A stretch of 64,000 nucleotides of DNA from Saprospiraceae bacterium (GTDB lineage Bacteria; Bacteroidota; Bacteroidia; Chitinophagales; Saprospiraceae). Of this stretch, positions 15,513 to 24,745 are shown piece after piece. Below the pieces are notes generated by a model. That model did no database searches, was not told the DNA's origin, and saw only the letters and a list, made by a program, of their open reading frames with translations. The DNA lies in assembly GCA_016715965.1 (NCBI GenBank), contig JADJXG010000001.1:3614719-3678718 (forward strand), written 5' to 3'. Made by a program: the position numbers and the translations under genes. Numbering within the stretch: position 1 is the first letter of the stretch; each line of letters opens with the position of its first letter.

Positions 15513-16523
15513 TCAACCTTGTGGCAATGCTTTAACATGTGCGATAAAATCAACTCCGTTGGCTTTACCAATTAATCCAGTGGAAATACCTTTTACATCA
15601 TAGAAAAAACCACTTGGAGAAAGTGATTTGAGCCCATACAATTTTCCGTCCCGATCAATCACTTTAATATGGGTAATATTACCCTCCTTCACAATTCCCT
15701 TTACGTCCAATTTACTTCCATCTGGGCCAACGGCTTTTACATCCAGTATCTTCCCATCTGAGCCAATGGCTTTCACATCGGCGTATTTCCCTTTACTGGC
15801 AAGGACTTTTATCGGTATCAATTGATCTTTGACAATGGCCTTCACATCTAAGATATGCAGGTCCTGATCTCTTACAAATGCCTTCACATCAAACATTTCA
15901 CCCCGTGAATCAAATGCCTTCACATCCCATGATCTTCCCTCAGGATGAATTCCCTTAATATTCCATTTTTGCATATTCTCAGAACACATTACCTGAGGGA
16001 CTGCTTTGAGGTGTGCTTCGAAATTTACACCATTTATTTGAGCAATTGGTTCCCCTTCGTCTTCAAAATTAATTCCTTTCACATCGTGGACAATTCCTTC
16101 GGGTGATACTGCTTTGATACCATAATGATCTCCACTTTCATTAATGGCTTTGATGTGCATAACATTTCCACTTCTTCCAACTGCTTTTACATCTAATTTT
16201 CGTCCATCCTCTAAAATGGCTTTGACCGCTAATATTTGGCCCCCGGCATCAATTGCTTTAACAGGAAGATATTTCCCATCTGATTCCGGAGGCAAAACCT
16301 TTACCGGAGTTTTCTTTCCGTCAACAATCGCAGCAATATTCATAAATTGTAAACTGCCTTGTTCAGGTATCGCTTTAATATCGTAGATCTCACCCTTATT
16401 TCCAATTGCTTTTACTTTGATCAGTTTTCCGGAAGGATGAACAGCTTTGATGTTCCAATTGGTTTGCGCAATCGAAGCACTCCATAAAATGCCAAAAGAC
16501 AGTGCCAGCCATAAGTTTTTCAT
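15513..16523 (-). CDS. Secreted protein built of short DVKA-type repeats
   Basis: 336 residues with a signal peptide (MKNLWLALSFGILWSASIAQ). The whole mature protein is a string of ~18-residue repeats of the kind G-K-x-x-D-V-K-A-I-x-x-D-G, arranged as two similar ~150-residue halves. Each half starts with NWNIKAVHPSG or KWNIKGIHPEG and ends with NGVNFEAHLKALPQ-like sequence. Such regular Gly/Asp-turn beta repeats suggest a beta-solenoid or propeller-like fold at the cell surface. No catalytic motif and no T9SS domain are seen. Function unknown. Confidence 0.75.
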   Translation of the reverse strand: MKNLWLALSFGILWSASIAQTNWNIKAVHPSGKLIKVKAIGNKGEIYDIKAIPEQGSLQFMNIAAIVDGKKTPVKVLPPESDGKYLPVKAIDAGGQILAVKAILEDGRKLDVKAVGRSGNVMHIKAINESGDHYGIKAVSPEGIVHDVKGINFEDEGEPIAQINGVNFEAHLKAVPQVMCSENMQKWNIKGIHPEGRSWDVKAFDSRGEMFDVKAFVRDQDLHILDVKAIVKDQLIPIKVLASKGKYADVKAIGSDGKILDVKAVGPDGSKLDVKGIVKEGNITHIKVIDRDGKLYGLKSLSPSGFFYDVKGISTGLIGKANGVDFIAHVKALPQG

Positions 16524-16783
16524 ATTTTCAATTTTAATACCATTTTCAGGCCCACAATATTAGTTCAGAATCAACAAATGATTTTAAGAAATTGATCAAT
16601 GGCTTTCAATAAGGGATGATTGGAACCAAATAAAGCTTGAATACTAAATGTTCTGCATATTTCAATTTCAATTCGATCAAAAATTAGGTACCAAACAATA
16701 CCCATGCAATCGAAAAAAAACTCCCCATTTGGCAGATTGCCCTATAGGGAGCTTAAAATAAGCGCGGGTATGCTTGTTTTTCC

Positions 16784-17392
16784 TTAGAATTTTCTAGAAC
16801 CGTCAGGTTGATATACGTATCTGAAAGTATAATACCTTGACTCATCGCGAACGGTTGGATTGGCTGGGGCGCCTTTATAATAGGACAATACTTCAAGCTT
16901 GGCGTATTTTCCATCAGCAGTTCTAATCAAGATAATTTTTCCAGGTACAGGAGTAAATACCATGGCAGATGGATCGTATTTATACCAACTTCTGTCTACT
17001 CCAAAGTTTGGATTATTGTCCACAATGAAGTTGGAAGAGGCAGGTATTTCAGCCAATTCTGAAAAAATACCATCGATTACCAAAGCACCTCCTTGCCCAG
17101 GGCCGCTGCTGCCTCCATTGGTAATGATGGTACTCCCCTTAAAACCAATGTCCCATTTGGTGGTAGCACTGTCTGAATTTGCCACCAAACTGCTGTCAGA
17201 CAAACGATAAAAAGTGAAAACACCCTTGTCTCCTGTTGGCCTCATGGTCACAGGATCGATTCCTGTGTAAGGGTCTGCAGGTAATTCACGCACAATTACT
17301 GATGTAACAACTGATGGTGTGACTGGATCGTCTTCAGTGCAGGAAAATATGCTTACACAACAAACGATGATAAAATAAAATACATTTTTCAT
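16784..17392 (-). CDS. HmuY family lipoprotein (haem-binding)
   Basis: 202 residues from MKNVFYFIIVCCVSIFSC, where the cysteine is a lipobox. The body matches the HmuY fold: GVFTFYRLSDSSLVANSDS, then TTKWDIGFKGSTIITNGG and later the beta segments WYKYDPSAMVFTPVPGK and ILIRTADGKYAKLEVLSYY. HmuY proteins sit on the outer surface and hand haem to the TonB-dependent receptor HmuR. The gene starts 4 nt after the receptor stop, the same order as in the hmuRY pair of other Bacteroidota. Haem as ligand is inferred. An 18-codon upstream extension is open but lacks the signal peptide. Confidence 0.85.
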   Translation of the reverse strand: MKNVFYFIIVCCVSIFSCTEDDPVTPSVVTSVIVRELPADPYTGIDPVTMRPTGDKGVFTFYRLSDSSLVANSDSATTKWDIGFKGSTIITNGGSSGPGQGGALVIDGIFSELAEIPASSNFIVDNNPNFGVDRSWYKYDPSAMVFTPVPGKIILIRTADGKYAKLEVLSYYKGAPANPTVRDESRYYTFRYVYQPDGSRKF

Positions 17393-17396
17393 AAAT

Positions 17397-19529
17397 TTAA
17401 TTTTTATAGATTGAATATTGAATTTGAATGTAAAAAGTTCTTCCAATTAAAGTTGGGATACGAATGGGTTCTATCTGATTCAATAAATTTTCCCCAACCA
17501 GTTGAAAGGTCCAATTTTTGAAAAGTATTTTTGACACCGTCGCATTGAAAATCAAATATCCCGGGATATAGTCATCGTGCCGATCCAGAATTGAGTTTGC
17601 ATTTTTGTCAGAAGAAGGAATCAACACTCCCGATACATTTCCTGCGGTATTTAGAATTCCAAATTTACCTCTAAAAATGGATCGCAAACTGACATCCCAA
17701 GATTTATCCCTGGACCTATAATTGATTTTAAAAGTTGCGTGATGTCGGGATCGGTTGGGTAAACCAAAATAATCAGCCCGCTTAATTCGATAAGTTTCCA
17801 GGGTTTCAGGATTTCTACCAAAATATTGGTGGTTATTTATTCCCCTGAGCACCTCTCTGTCAAAAGCCAATAAGAACTGATAACCCAATGCAAGCTGCCA
17901 GTTTGAATGACACTGCCAGCTAATTTGAGATTCAAGCCCCTGGGTAAGTGCTCTACTAATGTTGGTATAGCTGTATATGGTTTTTTGATGGGTGGTGATG
18001 GCAACAGGTATGGTTTCTATCAAACCTCGCAGGTGATTTTGAAAGAAATTCAATTCAATCAAAATATTATTATTGGGTTTGTATTGCAAACCTAAATTGA
18101 TAGCGAAAGAAGATTCCGGAGTGATGGTTCCCATTTTACCAGGTGCCTGGAGATAATCCTGAATTCTTCCTTCCTTCTCCAGTCTTTGTAGTTGATCGAC
18201 GACCACTTCAGTACCGAATACTGCATAGGAGGCAGCCGCATTGTCAAAATTGAGGTAAAGCTGTCTGAAGTCAGGAGCCTTAAAGCCTGTTCCAGTCGAT
18301 AACTTCAGGTTCAATTTGGACGATGCCATGTAATTTACAGCAAGCTTTGGGCTAAGTTGAGCTCCAAAAGTATTGTTTTGATCCAGTCGCAAACCAGATA
18401 CCAAAGACCATTTGCGGAATGGTTCCCATTCGTGTTGTCCAAAAAAATAAAAAGTGGCTTGGCGTTGGTCCTTCCCTTCACCGTATCTGGAGGTGCTGAC
18501 TGATTCATGAATATATCCAGCTCCAGTGGTCCATCGTTGCTTAGTAGAATTGGAATAAACCATTTGAATTTCCGGTCTCAAAAATTGTTGCTCAAATTGA
18601 TCCCGATAATGCACCTCAGCTGTTTCCAATTTATTGAGGTCAGTCGCTGTTGTGTATTTTGTGAAGTACAATCTTGAAGTCCAATACCATCCGGAAGAAG
18701 ATCTGTATTTATAAGTCCACTGGAAATTCTGATCCCTGACAGATGAGGACCCATCGACACGGATCGAGTCTATTCCGTTGATCACCTGATAGGCGTTGAT
18801 CTGATTTTCATTGAAGAAACGACCACTCATCGCCATCTCGTGTCTGGCATTGGGTGTCCAGACCAATTTGGGCATAAGTGCAGTATTGGAAAAAGGAGAA
18901 ACTGTCTGACCAAATAGTTCAGGAGTAAAATCATATCCATCGGTTCGGTAGTGATTGGCTGACAAACTGATTCTGAGTTTTTGATTTGACCAGGCACCCA
19001 TCATATTCAGATCGACTGTATTTCTGGAACCGTACCTTGCACTTGTTTTAATTCTGGGTGTGAGAGGTTCATCTGTAATAATATTGACTACGCCTGCTAG
19101 AGCCTCACTTCCATATAAACTGGAGGAAGGGCCTTTTACTATTTCAATTTTGCGAATGTTAAAAGTGCCTATTCTACTCAACTCAAGGGAGCCTGTGTAT
19201 CGGCCAATGAGGGGTTCTCCATCCAGTAAAATCAAGGTATAATCAGGATTCAGACCCTGAATTTGAATGCCATTTCCAAGTCCGTTTACTTGAGGTACAA
19301 TGACAAGCCCAGCTTGCTCTGAAAGAATGTCTTGCAAACGGGTACTTCCAGCCTGTTGGATACTTTGTGATTTGATGATGAGTGCCGGCATTGGCACTGC
19401 AGACAAAAGGCGCTCTGTCCTTGTGGCAGTTACCATCACTTCCTGCAATTGGAGTGAGTCCATTTGAGCATATACAGAAAACTTAGCCAATTGGACCCAG
19501 AAAAAGAAATGAAATAAGCACCTCAACAT
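17397..19529 (-). CDS. TonB-dependent outer membrane receptor (HmuR-like)
   Basis: 710 residues from MLRCLFHFFFWVQL, a signal peptide ending near VYAQ; an ATG 15 nt further upstream is also open. The TonB box region is LQEVMVTATRTERLLS, followed by the plug (LQDILSEQAGLVIVPQVNG, then IEIVKGPSSSLYGSEALAGV) and a 22-strand barrel ending in aromatic YIQIQYSIYKN. The partner HmuY downstream suggests haem uptake; a cobalamin or siderophore substrate is not excluded. It is divergent from an AraC regulator that may control it. Confidence 0.9.
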   Translation of the reverse strand: MLRCLFHFFFWVQLAKFSVYAQMDSLQLQEVMVTATRTERLLSAVPMPALIIKSQSIQQAGSTRLQDILSEQAGLVIVPQVNGLGNGIQIQGLNPDYTLILLDGEPLIGRYTGSLELSRIGTFNIRKIEIVKGPSSSLYGSEALAGVVNIITDEPLTPRIKTSARYGSRNTVDLNMMGAWSNQKLRISLSANHYRTDGYDFTPELFGQTVSPFSNTALMPKLVWTPNARHEMAMSGRFFNENQINAYQVINGIDSIRVDGSSSVRDQNFQWTYKYRSSSGWYWTSRLYFTKYTTATDLNKLETAEVHYRDQFEQQFLRPEIQMVYSNSTKQRWTTGAGYIHESVSTSRYGEGKDQRQATFYFFGQHEWEPFRKWSLVSGLRLDQNNTFGAQLSPKLAVNYMASSKLNLKLSTGTGFKAPDFRQLYLNFDNAAASYAVFGTEVVVDQLQRLEKEGRIQDYLQAPGKMGTITPESSFAINLGLQYKPNNNILIELNFFQNHLRGLIETIPVAITTHQKTIYSYTNISRALTQGLESQISWQCHSNWQLALGYQFLLAFDREVLRGINNHQYFGRNPETLETYRIKRADYFGLPNRSRHHATFKINYRSRDKSWDVSLRSIFRGKFGILNTAGNVSGVLIPSSDKNANSILDRHDDYIPGYLIFNATVSKILFKNWTFQLVGENLLNQIEPIRIPTLIGRTFYIQIQYSIYKN

Positions 19530-19709
19530 TCCCGCAAAGGTCAATTCCCCGGAATGAACAAAATAACCCGAAAAGAATTATTAATAGCCCAAAAATATTA
19601 ATAACTGTTAATTTTGTTTAATAAAATATCATCTATAATATTGATTTTCAAAGAACAAATGATCTTTGTCATTTGAGGAAATGATAAAAATAGCCCAAAA
19701 GTAATTTAT

Positions 19710-20525
19710 ATGATAGAAAATTCAGTGCACTTAAAACTAATAGAAACAGGTAAAGTACAATCCTCGGCATTTCAAGCTAAAATTCTATACAAGGTATTTT
19801 GCTTACAGGGAAAGGGAATATTTGGATTTGGTCCCATCTATCGTCGCGAACTTCAGGCGGGAAAAGTTTTTCTAATCTACAATCCGGAAGAAGCGCTCAA
19901 TTATCAGTTGGATTCTGAGGCCGATTCAAAAATCATTATACTGGGTTTGCCATTGACTGAACTGCACAAGATGTTTGTTCCTGAGTCCATCGATGCACCG
20001 GTCTTTCATCCGGACAATATCAATCGCAAATATTACGAGGAAAAAAACATCAGTCCGGAAATTCATCAAATATTGCAAGGACTTTACCAAAATCAAATGC
20101 CGACAAATGCGCAAAGGCTCTATTTACAAGCCAAAGCCATGGAAACACTCAGTTTGTTTTACAGTGGCCGGAACCAGGAACGGGAAAACTGCCCATTCCT
20201 CAATGACGAACAAATGGTGAGAAAGCTAAAGCAGGTAAAGGAGACTTTGATCGCCTCCTACCAATCAGCTCCGACGCTGACAGAATTGGCAAGGCAAACC
20301 GGTTTGAACGAAAACCAACTGAAAGTGGGTTTTAGAGAAATTTATGGTATGCCACCTTATCAATATTTGCTGAATCATCGGCTGGACATTGCCAGAAACA
20401 TGCTGTTGTCAGGAAAACACCAGGTCAACGAAGTGGCTGATCACATTGGGTATCAAAACGTGAGCCATTTTATCAGTGCTTTTAAAAAGAAATTCGGGCT
20501 GACGCCAAAGAAAATGATGGCTTGA
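19710..20525 (+). CDS. AraC-family transcriptional regulator
   Basis: 271 residues. The C-terminal ~100 residues carry both AraC helix-turn-helix motifs: LTELARQTGLNENQLKVGFR and VNEVADHIGYQNVSHFISAF, ending KKKFGLTPKKM. The N-terminal sensing domain (FGPIYRRELQAGKVFLIYNP) resembles PchR-type regulators that respond to iron compounds. It is transcribed away from the TonB receptor with ~180 bp of AT-rich DNA between, so it is a good candidate regulator of the hmuR-hmuY-like pair. Confidence 0.9.
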   Translation: MIENSVHLKLIETGKVQSSAFQAKILYKVFCLQGKGIFGFGPIYRRELQAGKVFLIYNPEEALNYQLDSEADSKIIILGLPLTELHKMFVPESIDAPVFHPDNINRKYYEEKNISPEIHQILQGLYQNQMPTNAQRLYLQAKAMETLSLFYSGRNQERENCPFLNDEQMVRKLKQVKETLIASYQSAPTLTELARQTGLNENQLKVGFREIYGMPPYQYLLNHRLDIARNMLLSGKHQVNEVADHIGYQNVSHFISAFKKKFGLTPKKMMA

Positions 20526-20610
20526 GTAGTAAAATACTATAATTCCCTATTATTAAAAATGGTTAAAGAAATAGAACGCCAAAAAACAAAATACCCAAGC
20601 ACCCATTAAA

Positions 20611-20642
20611 TAAAAATGGCGGTCCGAATGAACCGCCATATT
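20611..20642 (-). terminator. Terminator of the 800-residue-class T9SS gene
   Basis: An 8-bp stem (ATGGCGGT with ACCGCCAT) and 8-nt loop, followed on the minus strand by a T-rich tract. Being symmetric it could also end the AraC transcript from the other side. Confidence 0.75.
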
Positions 20643-20668
20643 TAGCTGTATTAAACTTAGGATTGCCT

Positions 20669-23011
20669 TTATCTGACGATGGTCAATCGAGTTGTAATGC
20701 TTTGTTCTGCAGCTGCCAGTCGAACAAAATAGGTTCCGCCAAAACCCAAGCATGCTGTCAAATCTAACTTTATTACATTTTGTCCATTTGCAAACTTGGA
20801 TTGAAAGATAGATTTTCCATTCAAATCCAATAAGGTAATCGTGCCAGATCCATTGATACCTTCCAACCATACTTCCGCATAATCGCTAGCCGGATTGGGC
20901 ACAATCCTCATTGTCTCCATTCCAATATCTTCAGCTGAATGATTGTGGTCTCCATCTGTATCCTTGTCTTGGACCAAAACTTTAAGTGCATTTCCGCAAG
21001 TCGTGCAGGGTCCTATGTTGTCGCCATGGTTGTAGTGAGCGGCTAATGCATTTTTGTTGATGCATAATGTAATGGGTCCATCGTCGCCAATATGACAAAT
21101 ATTGATTTTATTGTTTGAACATTTCCAGGCATTGCTATAACTATTGTAGTTGAGTAATTGGCTACAATCCGGTATATTGTCACTATTCGCATCCACCGTA
21201 TCATCTCCTCCGGGACAAACGTCATTGCAATCAGCTATGCCGTCGCAATCGCTATCTGTTTCTGCATTCCCACAGCCACATTGACCAGGAGTTGTTTTAT
21301 CTGGATCGGTTGGACATCCGTCGTTGCAATCCGCTGTGCCATCATCATCGCTGTCAGTATCTGCCACACCACAACCACAAATACCAGCCGCAATTTTATT
21401 TGGATCATTTGGACAGCCATCATTACAATTTGCCGTTCCGTCTCCATCGCTATCCGTATCTGCTACTCCACAACCGCATTGACCAGCCGTGATTTTATTA
21501 GGATCGGCTGGACATTCGTCGATGCAATCCGCCGTGCCATCTCCATCGCTGTCCGTATCTGATATACCGCAACCGCAAATGCCAGGTGCCGTTTTACCAG
21601 AATCATTCGGACAGCCATCATTACAATTTGCTGTTCCGTCCCCATCGCTATCCGTATCTGCTACCCCACAACCGCATTGACCAGCCAAGATTTTATTAGG
21701 ATCGGTTGGACATCCATCATTGCAATCCGCTGCGCCATCTCCATCGCTGTCCATATCTGATAAACCACAACCACAAATGCCAGGAGCCGTTTTACCAGAA
21801 TCATTCGGACAGTCATCATTACAATCAGCCGTTCCGTCCCCGTCGCTATCCGTATCTGCTACCCCACAACCGCATTGACCAGCCAAGATTTTATTAGGAT
21901 CGGTTGGACATCCATCATTGCAATCTGCCGTGCCATCTCCATCGCTGTCCGTATCTGGTAAACCACAACCACAAATGCCAGGTGCCGTTTTACCAGAATC
22001 ATTCGGACATCCATCATTACAATTTGCTGTTCCGTCCCCATCGCTATCCGTATCTGCTACTCCACAACCGCATTGACCAGCTGTGATTTTATTAGGATCG
22101 GTTGGACATCCATCATTGCAATCTGCCGTGCCATCTCCATCGCTGTCCGTATCTGGTAAACCACAACCACATATACCGGGAGTTGTTTTACCAGAATCAT
22201 TCGGACATCCATCATTACAATTTGCTGTTCCGTCTCCGTCATTGTCAGTATCTGCTACTCCACAACCGCATTGACCTGCCGCGATTTTATTAGGATCGGT
22301 CGGACATCCATCATTGCAATCTGCTGTGCCATCTCCGTCTGAATCCTCTGGATTAATGAATAATACGGTTGCATCATCCATATAGGTTCCGTAGAATCCA
22401 TTCCACCAGCCTGCATCCATTCCTCCATCTTCAAAATAAATATACCTGACTCCGGATGGATATCCCGAGAAGGTATGGCTATGCGTGATTCCTGAAGTTG
22501 GTGCAAACAATGGTACTCCTGTAGAACCCCAATTGATGCTTGCCAAAACATTGTTACCTGCGTCTCGTAACTCAATCCTAAGATAATACAAATCCAAACT
22601 ATTTCCTGAGGGGTAAGTGCAGAATGCATTTGTCCAGCCAGTGGAGAAAGTTTCCGCTACATAGATATCCGGAGAAGAATCCAGCCATGAAGCATTTATC
22701 CCTTTAGAAATCAAATCAATGGTCTGAGACTTCCGATTCCAACTCAAAGACCCGCATCCTCCATAGGTACTTGAAAACCCGGATCCTGGCCTTTGGCCAA
22801 ATCCAGGTGAATTACCAGATACTTGTAATATGTTCCATCCAGTTGTGACCGGAGCATTTCCTACAGGATTCTCCAATAAATTACCACAGTTGTCCTGAGC
22901 ATTTAATTCAGTCAACAAGAGAGGTGTCTGAGCCAACATTAAAAAAATAATTACAAGTTTGGCAAGAAAGTTATTTCTTTTAAAATCAAGATTTGTTTGA
23001 AGTTTTTTCAT
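20669..23011 (-). CDS. Secreted Asp/Cys-repeat (thrombospondin type 3-like) protein, type A T9SS domain
   Basis: 780 residues from MKKLQTNLDFKRNNFLA, signal peptide ending near LNAQ; the upstream 20 codons lack such a signal. A ~200-residue N-terminal domain is followed by about eleven repeats of the pattern DTDSDGDGTADCNDGCP-(T/N)DPxK-x3-G-x-CGCG, which bind calcium in type 3 thrombospondin repeats. Then comes a conserved His/Cys region (NKINICHIGDD, AAHYNHGDNIGPCTTCGNAL) and a type A sorting domain (MRIVPNPASDYAEVW to TTRLTIVR). It is the largest of three tandem paralogues. Confidence 0.85.
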   Translation of the reverse strand: MKKLQTNLDFKRNNFLAKLVIIFLMLAQTPLLLTELNAQDNCGNLLENPVGNAPVTTGWNILQVSGNSPGFGQRPGSGFSSTYGGCGSLSWNRKSQTIDLISKGINASWLDSSPDIYVAETFSTGWTNAFCTYPSGNSLDLYYLRIELRDAGNNVLASINWGSTGVPLFAPTSGITHSHTFSGYPSGVRYIYFEDGGMDAGWWNGFYGTYMDDATVLFINPEDSDGDGTADCNDGCPTDPNKIAAGQCGCGVADTDNDGDGTANCNDGCPNDSGKTTPGICGCGLPDTDSDGDGTADCNDGCPTDPNKITAGQCGCGVADTDSDGDGTANCNDGCPNDSGKTAPGICGCGLPDTDSDGDGTADCNDGCPTDPNKILAGQCGCGVADTDSDGDGTADCNDDCPNDSGKTAPGICGCGLSDMDSDGDGAADCNDGCPTDPNKILAGQCGCGVADTDSDGDGTANCNDGCPNDSGKTAPGICGCGISDTDSDGDGTADCIDECPADPNKITAGQCGCGVADTDSDGDGTANCNDGCPNDPNKIAAGICGCGVADTDSDDDGTADCNDGCPTDPDKTTPGQCGCGNAETDSDCDGIADCNDVCPGGDDTVDANSDNIPDCSQLLNYNSYSNAWKCSNNKINICHIGDDGPITLCINKNALAAHYNHGDNIGPCTTCGNALKVLVQDKDTDGDHNHSAEDIGMETMRIVPNPASDYAEVWLEGINGSGTITLLDLNGKSIFQSKFANGQNVIKLDLTACLGFGGTYFVRLAAAEQSITTRLTIVR

Positions 23012-23091
23012 GTGTTTAATTTTAGTGAATAAGCAAATTAATTGTTTTATTAGCGTTAAAAAAAATAGCATTTTTGGGAATGCTGCATCAA

Positions 23092-23126
23092 TAAAAATGA
23101 GTTGGCAATTTAAAAATTGCCAACTC
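23092..23126 (-). terminator. Terminator of the middle T9SS paralogue
   Basis: A 12-bp stem (GAGTTGGCAATT with AATTGCCAACTC) with short loop and a T-rich tract on the minus strand. Its stem resembles that of the terminator at 24697-24739, in line with duplication of the gene together with its terminator. Confidence 0.8.
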
Positions 23127-23139
23127 AGGTGATCAAAAT

Positions 23140-24594
23140 TTATCTAATCAGAACCAGATGTTTTGTGATTATTTTATGTTCTGTAACCAATCTTATAATG
23201 AAAGTACCATTTGTGCCATTCAAAATGGTATGATCCAATTTAATAGTTTTTTGTCCTTCAAATAATTTTGACTGCCAGAATACCTTACCATGTAAATCTA
23301 AAAGGTACAAGCAGCCATCCTCATTCAATCCTTCAAACCATACTTCCGCATAATCAGAAGCCGGATTGGGAACAATCCTCATTGTCTCCATTCCAATATC
23401 TTCAGCTGGATGATCGTGGTCTCCATCTGTATCCTTGTCGTGGACCAAAACTTTAAGTGCATTTCCGCAAGTTGTGCAGGGTCCTATGTTGTCGCCATGG
23501 TTGTAGTGAGCGGCTAATGCATTTTTGTTGATGCAAATGGAATGCGGATTGTTGCCATTGTGACAAACTATGATTTTATTTGCTCCACATTTCCAATCAT
23601 CACTGTAATCACTATAATTTAGCAATTGGCTACAATCCGGAATAAGGTCTCCGTTGTTGTCGACCGAATCATCTCCTCCGGGACATACGTCATTGCAATC
23701 GGCTATGCCATCACAATCACTGTCAGTTTCTGCATTACCACAACCACATTGACCAGGTTCTGTTTTGCTATCATCTTCAGGACAATTGTCCTCGCAATCT
23801 GCAGTGCCGTCGCCATCAGTGTCAGTATCTACTACTCCGCAACCGCAGATACCAGGTTCGGTTTTAGTAGGATCATCTGCACAAGCATCAATGCAGTCAG
23901 CAGTGCCATCTCCATCTGAATCCGTATCAGGAAATCCACAACCACATTGACCTTCAACAATTTTATCCGGATCGGATGGACATTCATCAATGCAATCTGC
24001 TGTACCGTCTCCATCCGTATCCAATGCATTAAAACTAAAAGCATCTATTAAATTTCCACAAGTAGGTCCACAGCTTCCTGTAATGGCAACCAACCGAATT
24101 CTTGTTGTTGTTTGTCCAGCAGGAACCAGATAAATGCCTGAGTACACTCCCCAAGAACCCGTACCGTCTGACATCAGTTGAACGTTCGTAAAGGGACCCG
24201 CCGGAGGCCCCATTTCAAGATGTGCTATCTCTACTGTTACCCTACCACGGTGGGCGATCGACCATTCGTAGGATGCTCCAGGAACTGTGCATACATCTTG
24301 ATAAAGTCTATCTAAACAATTCGAATTTAGTTCTATATAATTAGAGCCTTCGTGGGAAGGAACTCCTAAATATCCACTGCCCCATACTTCAATACCGCAG
24401 GTAGTTGTCCAACCATTAGAACTACCAAAGAAGGCAATCCCACCTGCTGGCACTCCCCAAGCTTCAAATCCACCATTAACAAGTCCTGGATTTACACAGG
24501 TACATTGCCCTGAAACAATGGTCGGAGAGAAGCTTGCGAAAACAAGAAAATAAATGAACAAATAAAGACCTGTAAGTCGTTTTGTATTTTTCAT
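23140..24594 (-). CDS. Secreted Asp/Cys-repeat protein with type A T9SS domain, paralogue 2
   Basis: 484 residues from MKNTKRLTGLYLFIYFLVFA, a signal peptide. The N-terminal domain (CVNPGLVNGGFEAWGVPAGG and later SYEWSIAHRGRVTVEIAHLE) looks like a carbohydrate-binding-type beta sandwich. Four Asp/Cys repeats (DTDGDGTADCIDECP type) follow, then the same His/Cys region and type A sorting domain as in the neighbour (MRIVPNPASDYAEVWFEGLN). Near-identity of the C-terminal halves with the flanking genes, at DNA level too, shows recent duplication or conversion. Confidence 0.85.
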   Translation of the reverse strand: MKNTKRLTGLYLFIYFLVFASFSPTIVSGQCTCVNPGLVNGGFEAWGVPAGGIAFFGSSNGWTTTCGIEVWGSGYLGVPSHEGSNYIELNSNCLDRLYQDVCTVPGASYEWSIAHRGRVTVEIAHLEMGPPAGPFTNVQLMSDGTGSWGVYSGIYLVPAGQTTTRIRLVAITGSCGPTCGNLIDAFSFNALDTDGDGTADCIDECPSDPDKIVEGQCGCGFPDTDSDGDGTADCIDACADDPTKTEPGICGCGVVDTDTDGDGTADCEDNCPEDDSKTEPGQCGCGNAETDSDCDGIADCNDVCPGGDDSVDNNGDLIPDCSQLLNYSDYSDDWKCGANKIIVCHNGNNPHSICINKNALAAHYNHGDNIGPCTTCGNALKVLVHDKDTDGDHDHPAEDIGMETMRIVPNPASDYAEVWFEGLNEDGCLYLLDLHGKVFWQSKLFEGQKTIKLDHTILNGTNGTFIIRLVTEHKIITKHLVLIR

Positions 24595-24696
24595 AAAATT
24601 TGTTTTAAAATAAAAAATGTAAAGAGACAACTTATAATTACCGGATTCAATCAAAGATTTCTGGTATTAATTGAAGTCCAGGTGTGATTTCTTATA

Positions 24697-24739
24697 AAAT
24701 GAGTTGGTAAAATCAATTTTTTACCAACTCATTTTTTAT
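24697..24739 (-). terminator. Terminator of the C-type-lectin T9SS gene
   Basis: A long symmetric stem (AAATGAGTTGGTAAAA with TTTTACCAACTCATTT) flanked by A- and T-tracts on both sides. Confidence 0.8.
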
Positions 24740-24745
24740 TTAACC

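Noticed and set aside
21158..23919. Many open frames opposite the Asp/Cys repeat genes
   Set aside because: They arise from the repetitive, stop-poor antisense of the GATGGAGACGGC-type repeats.
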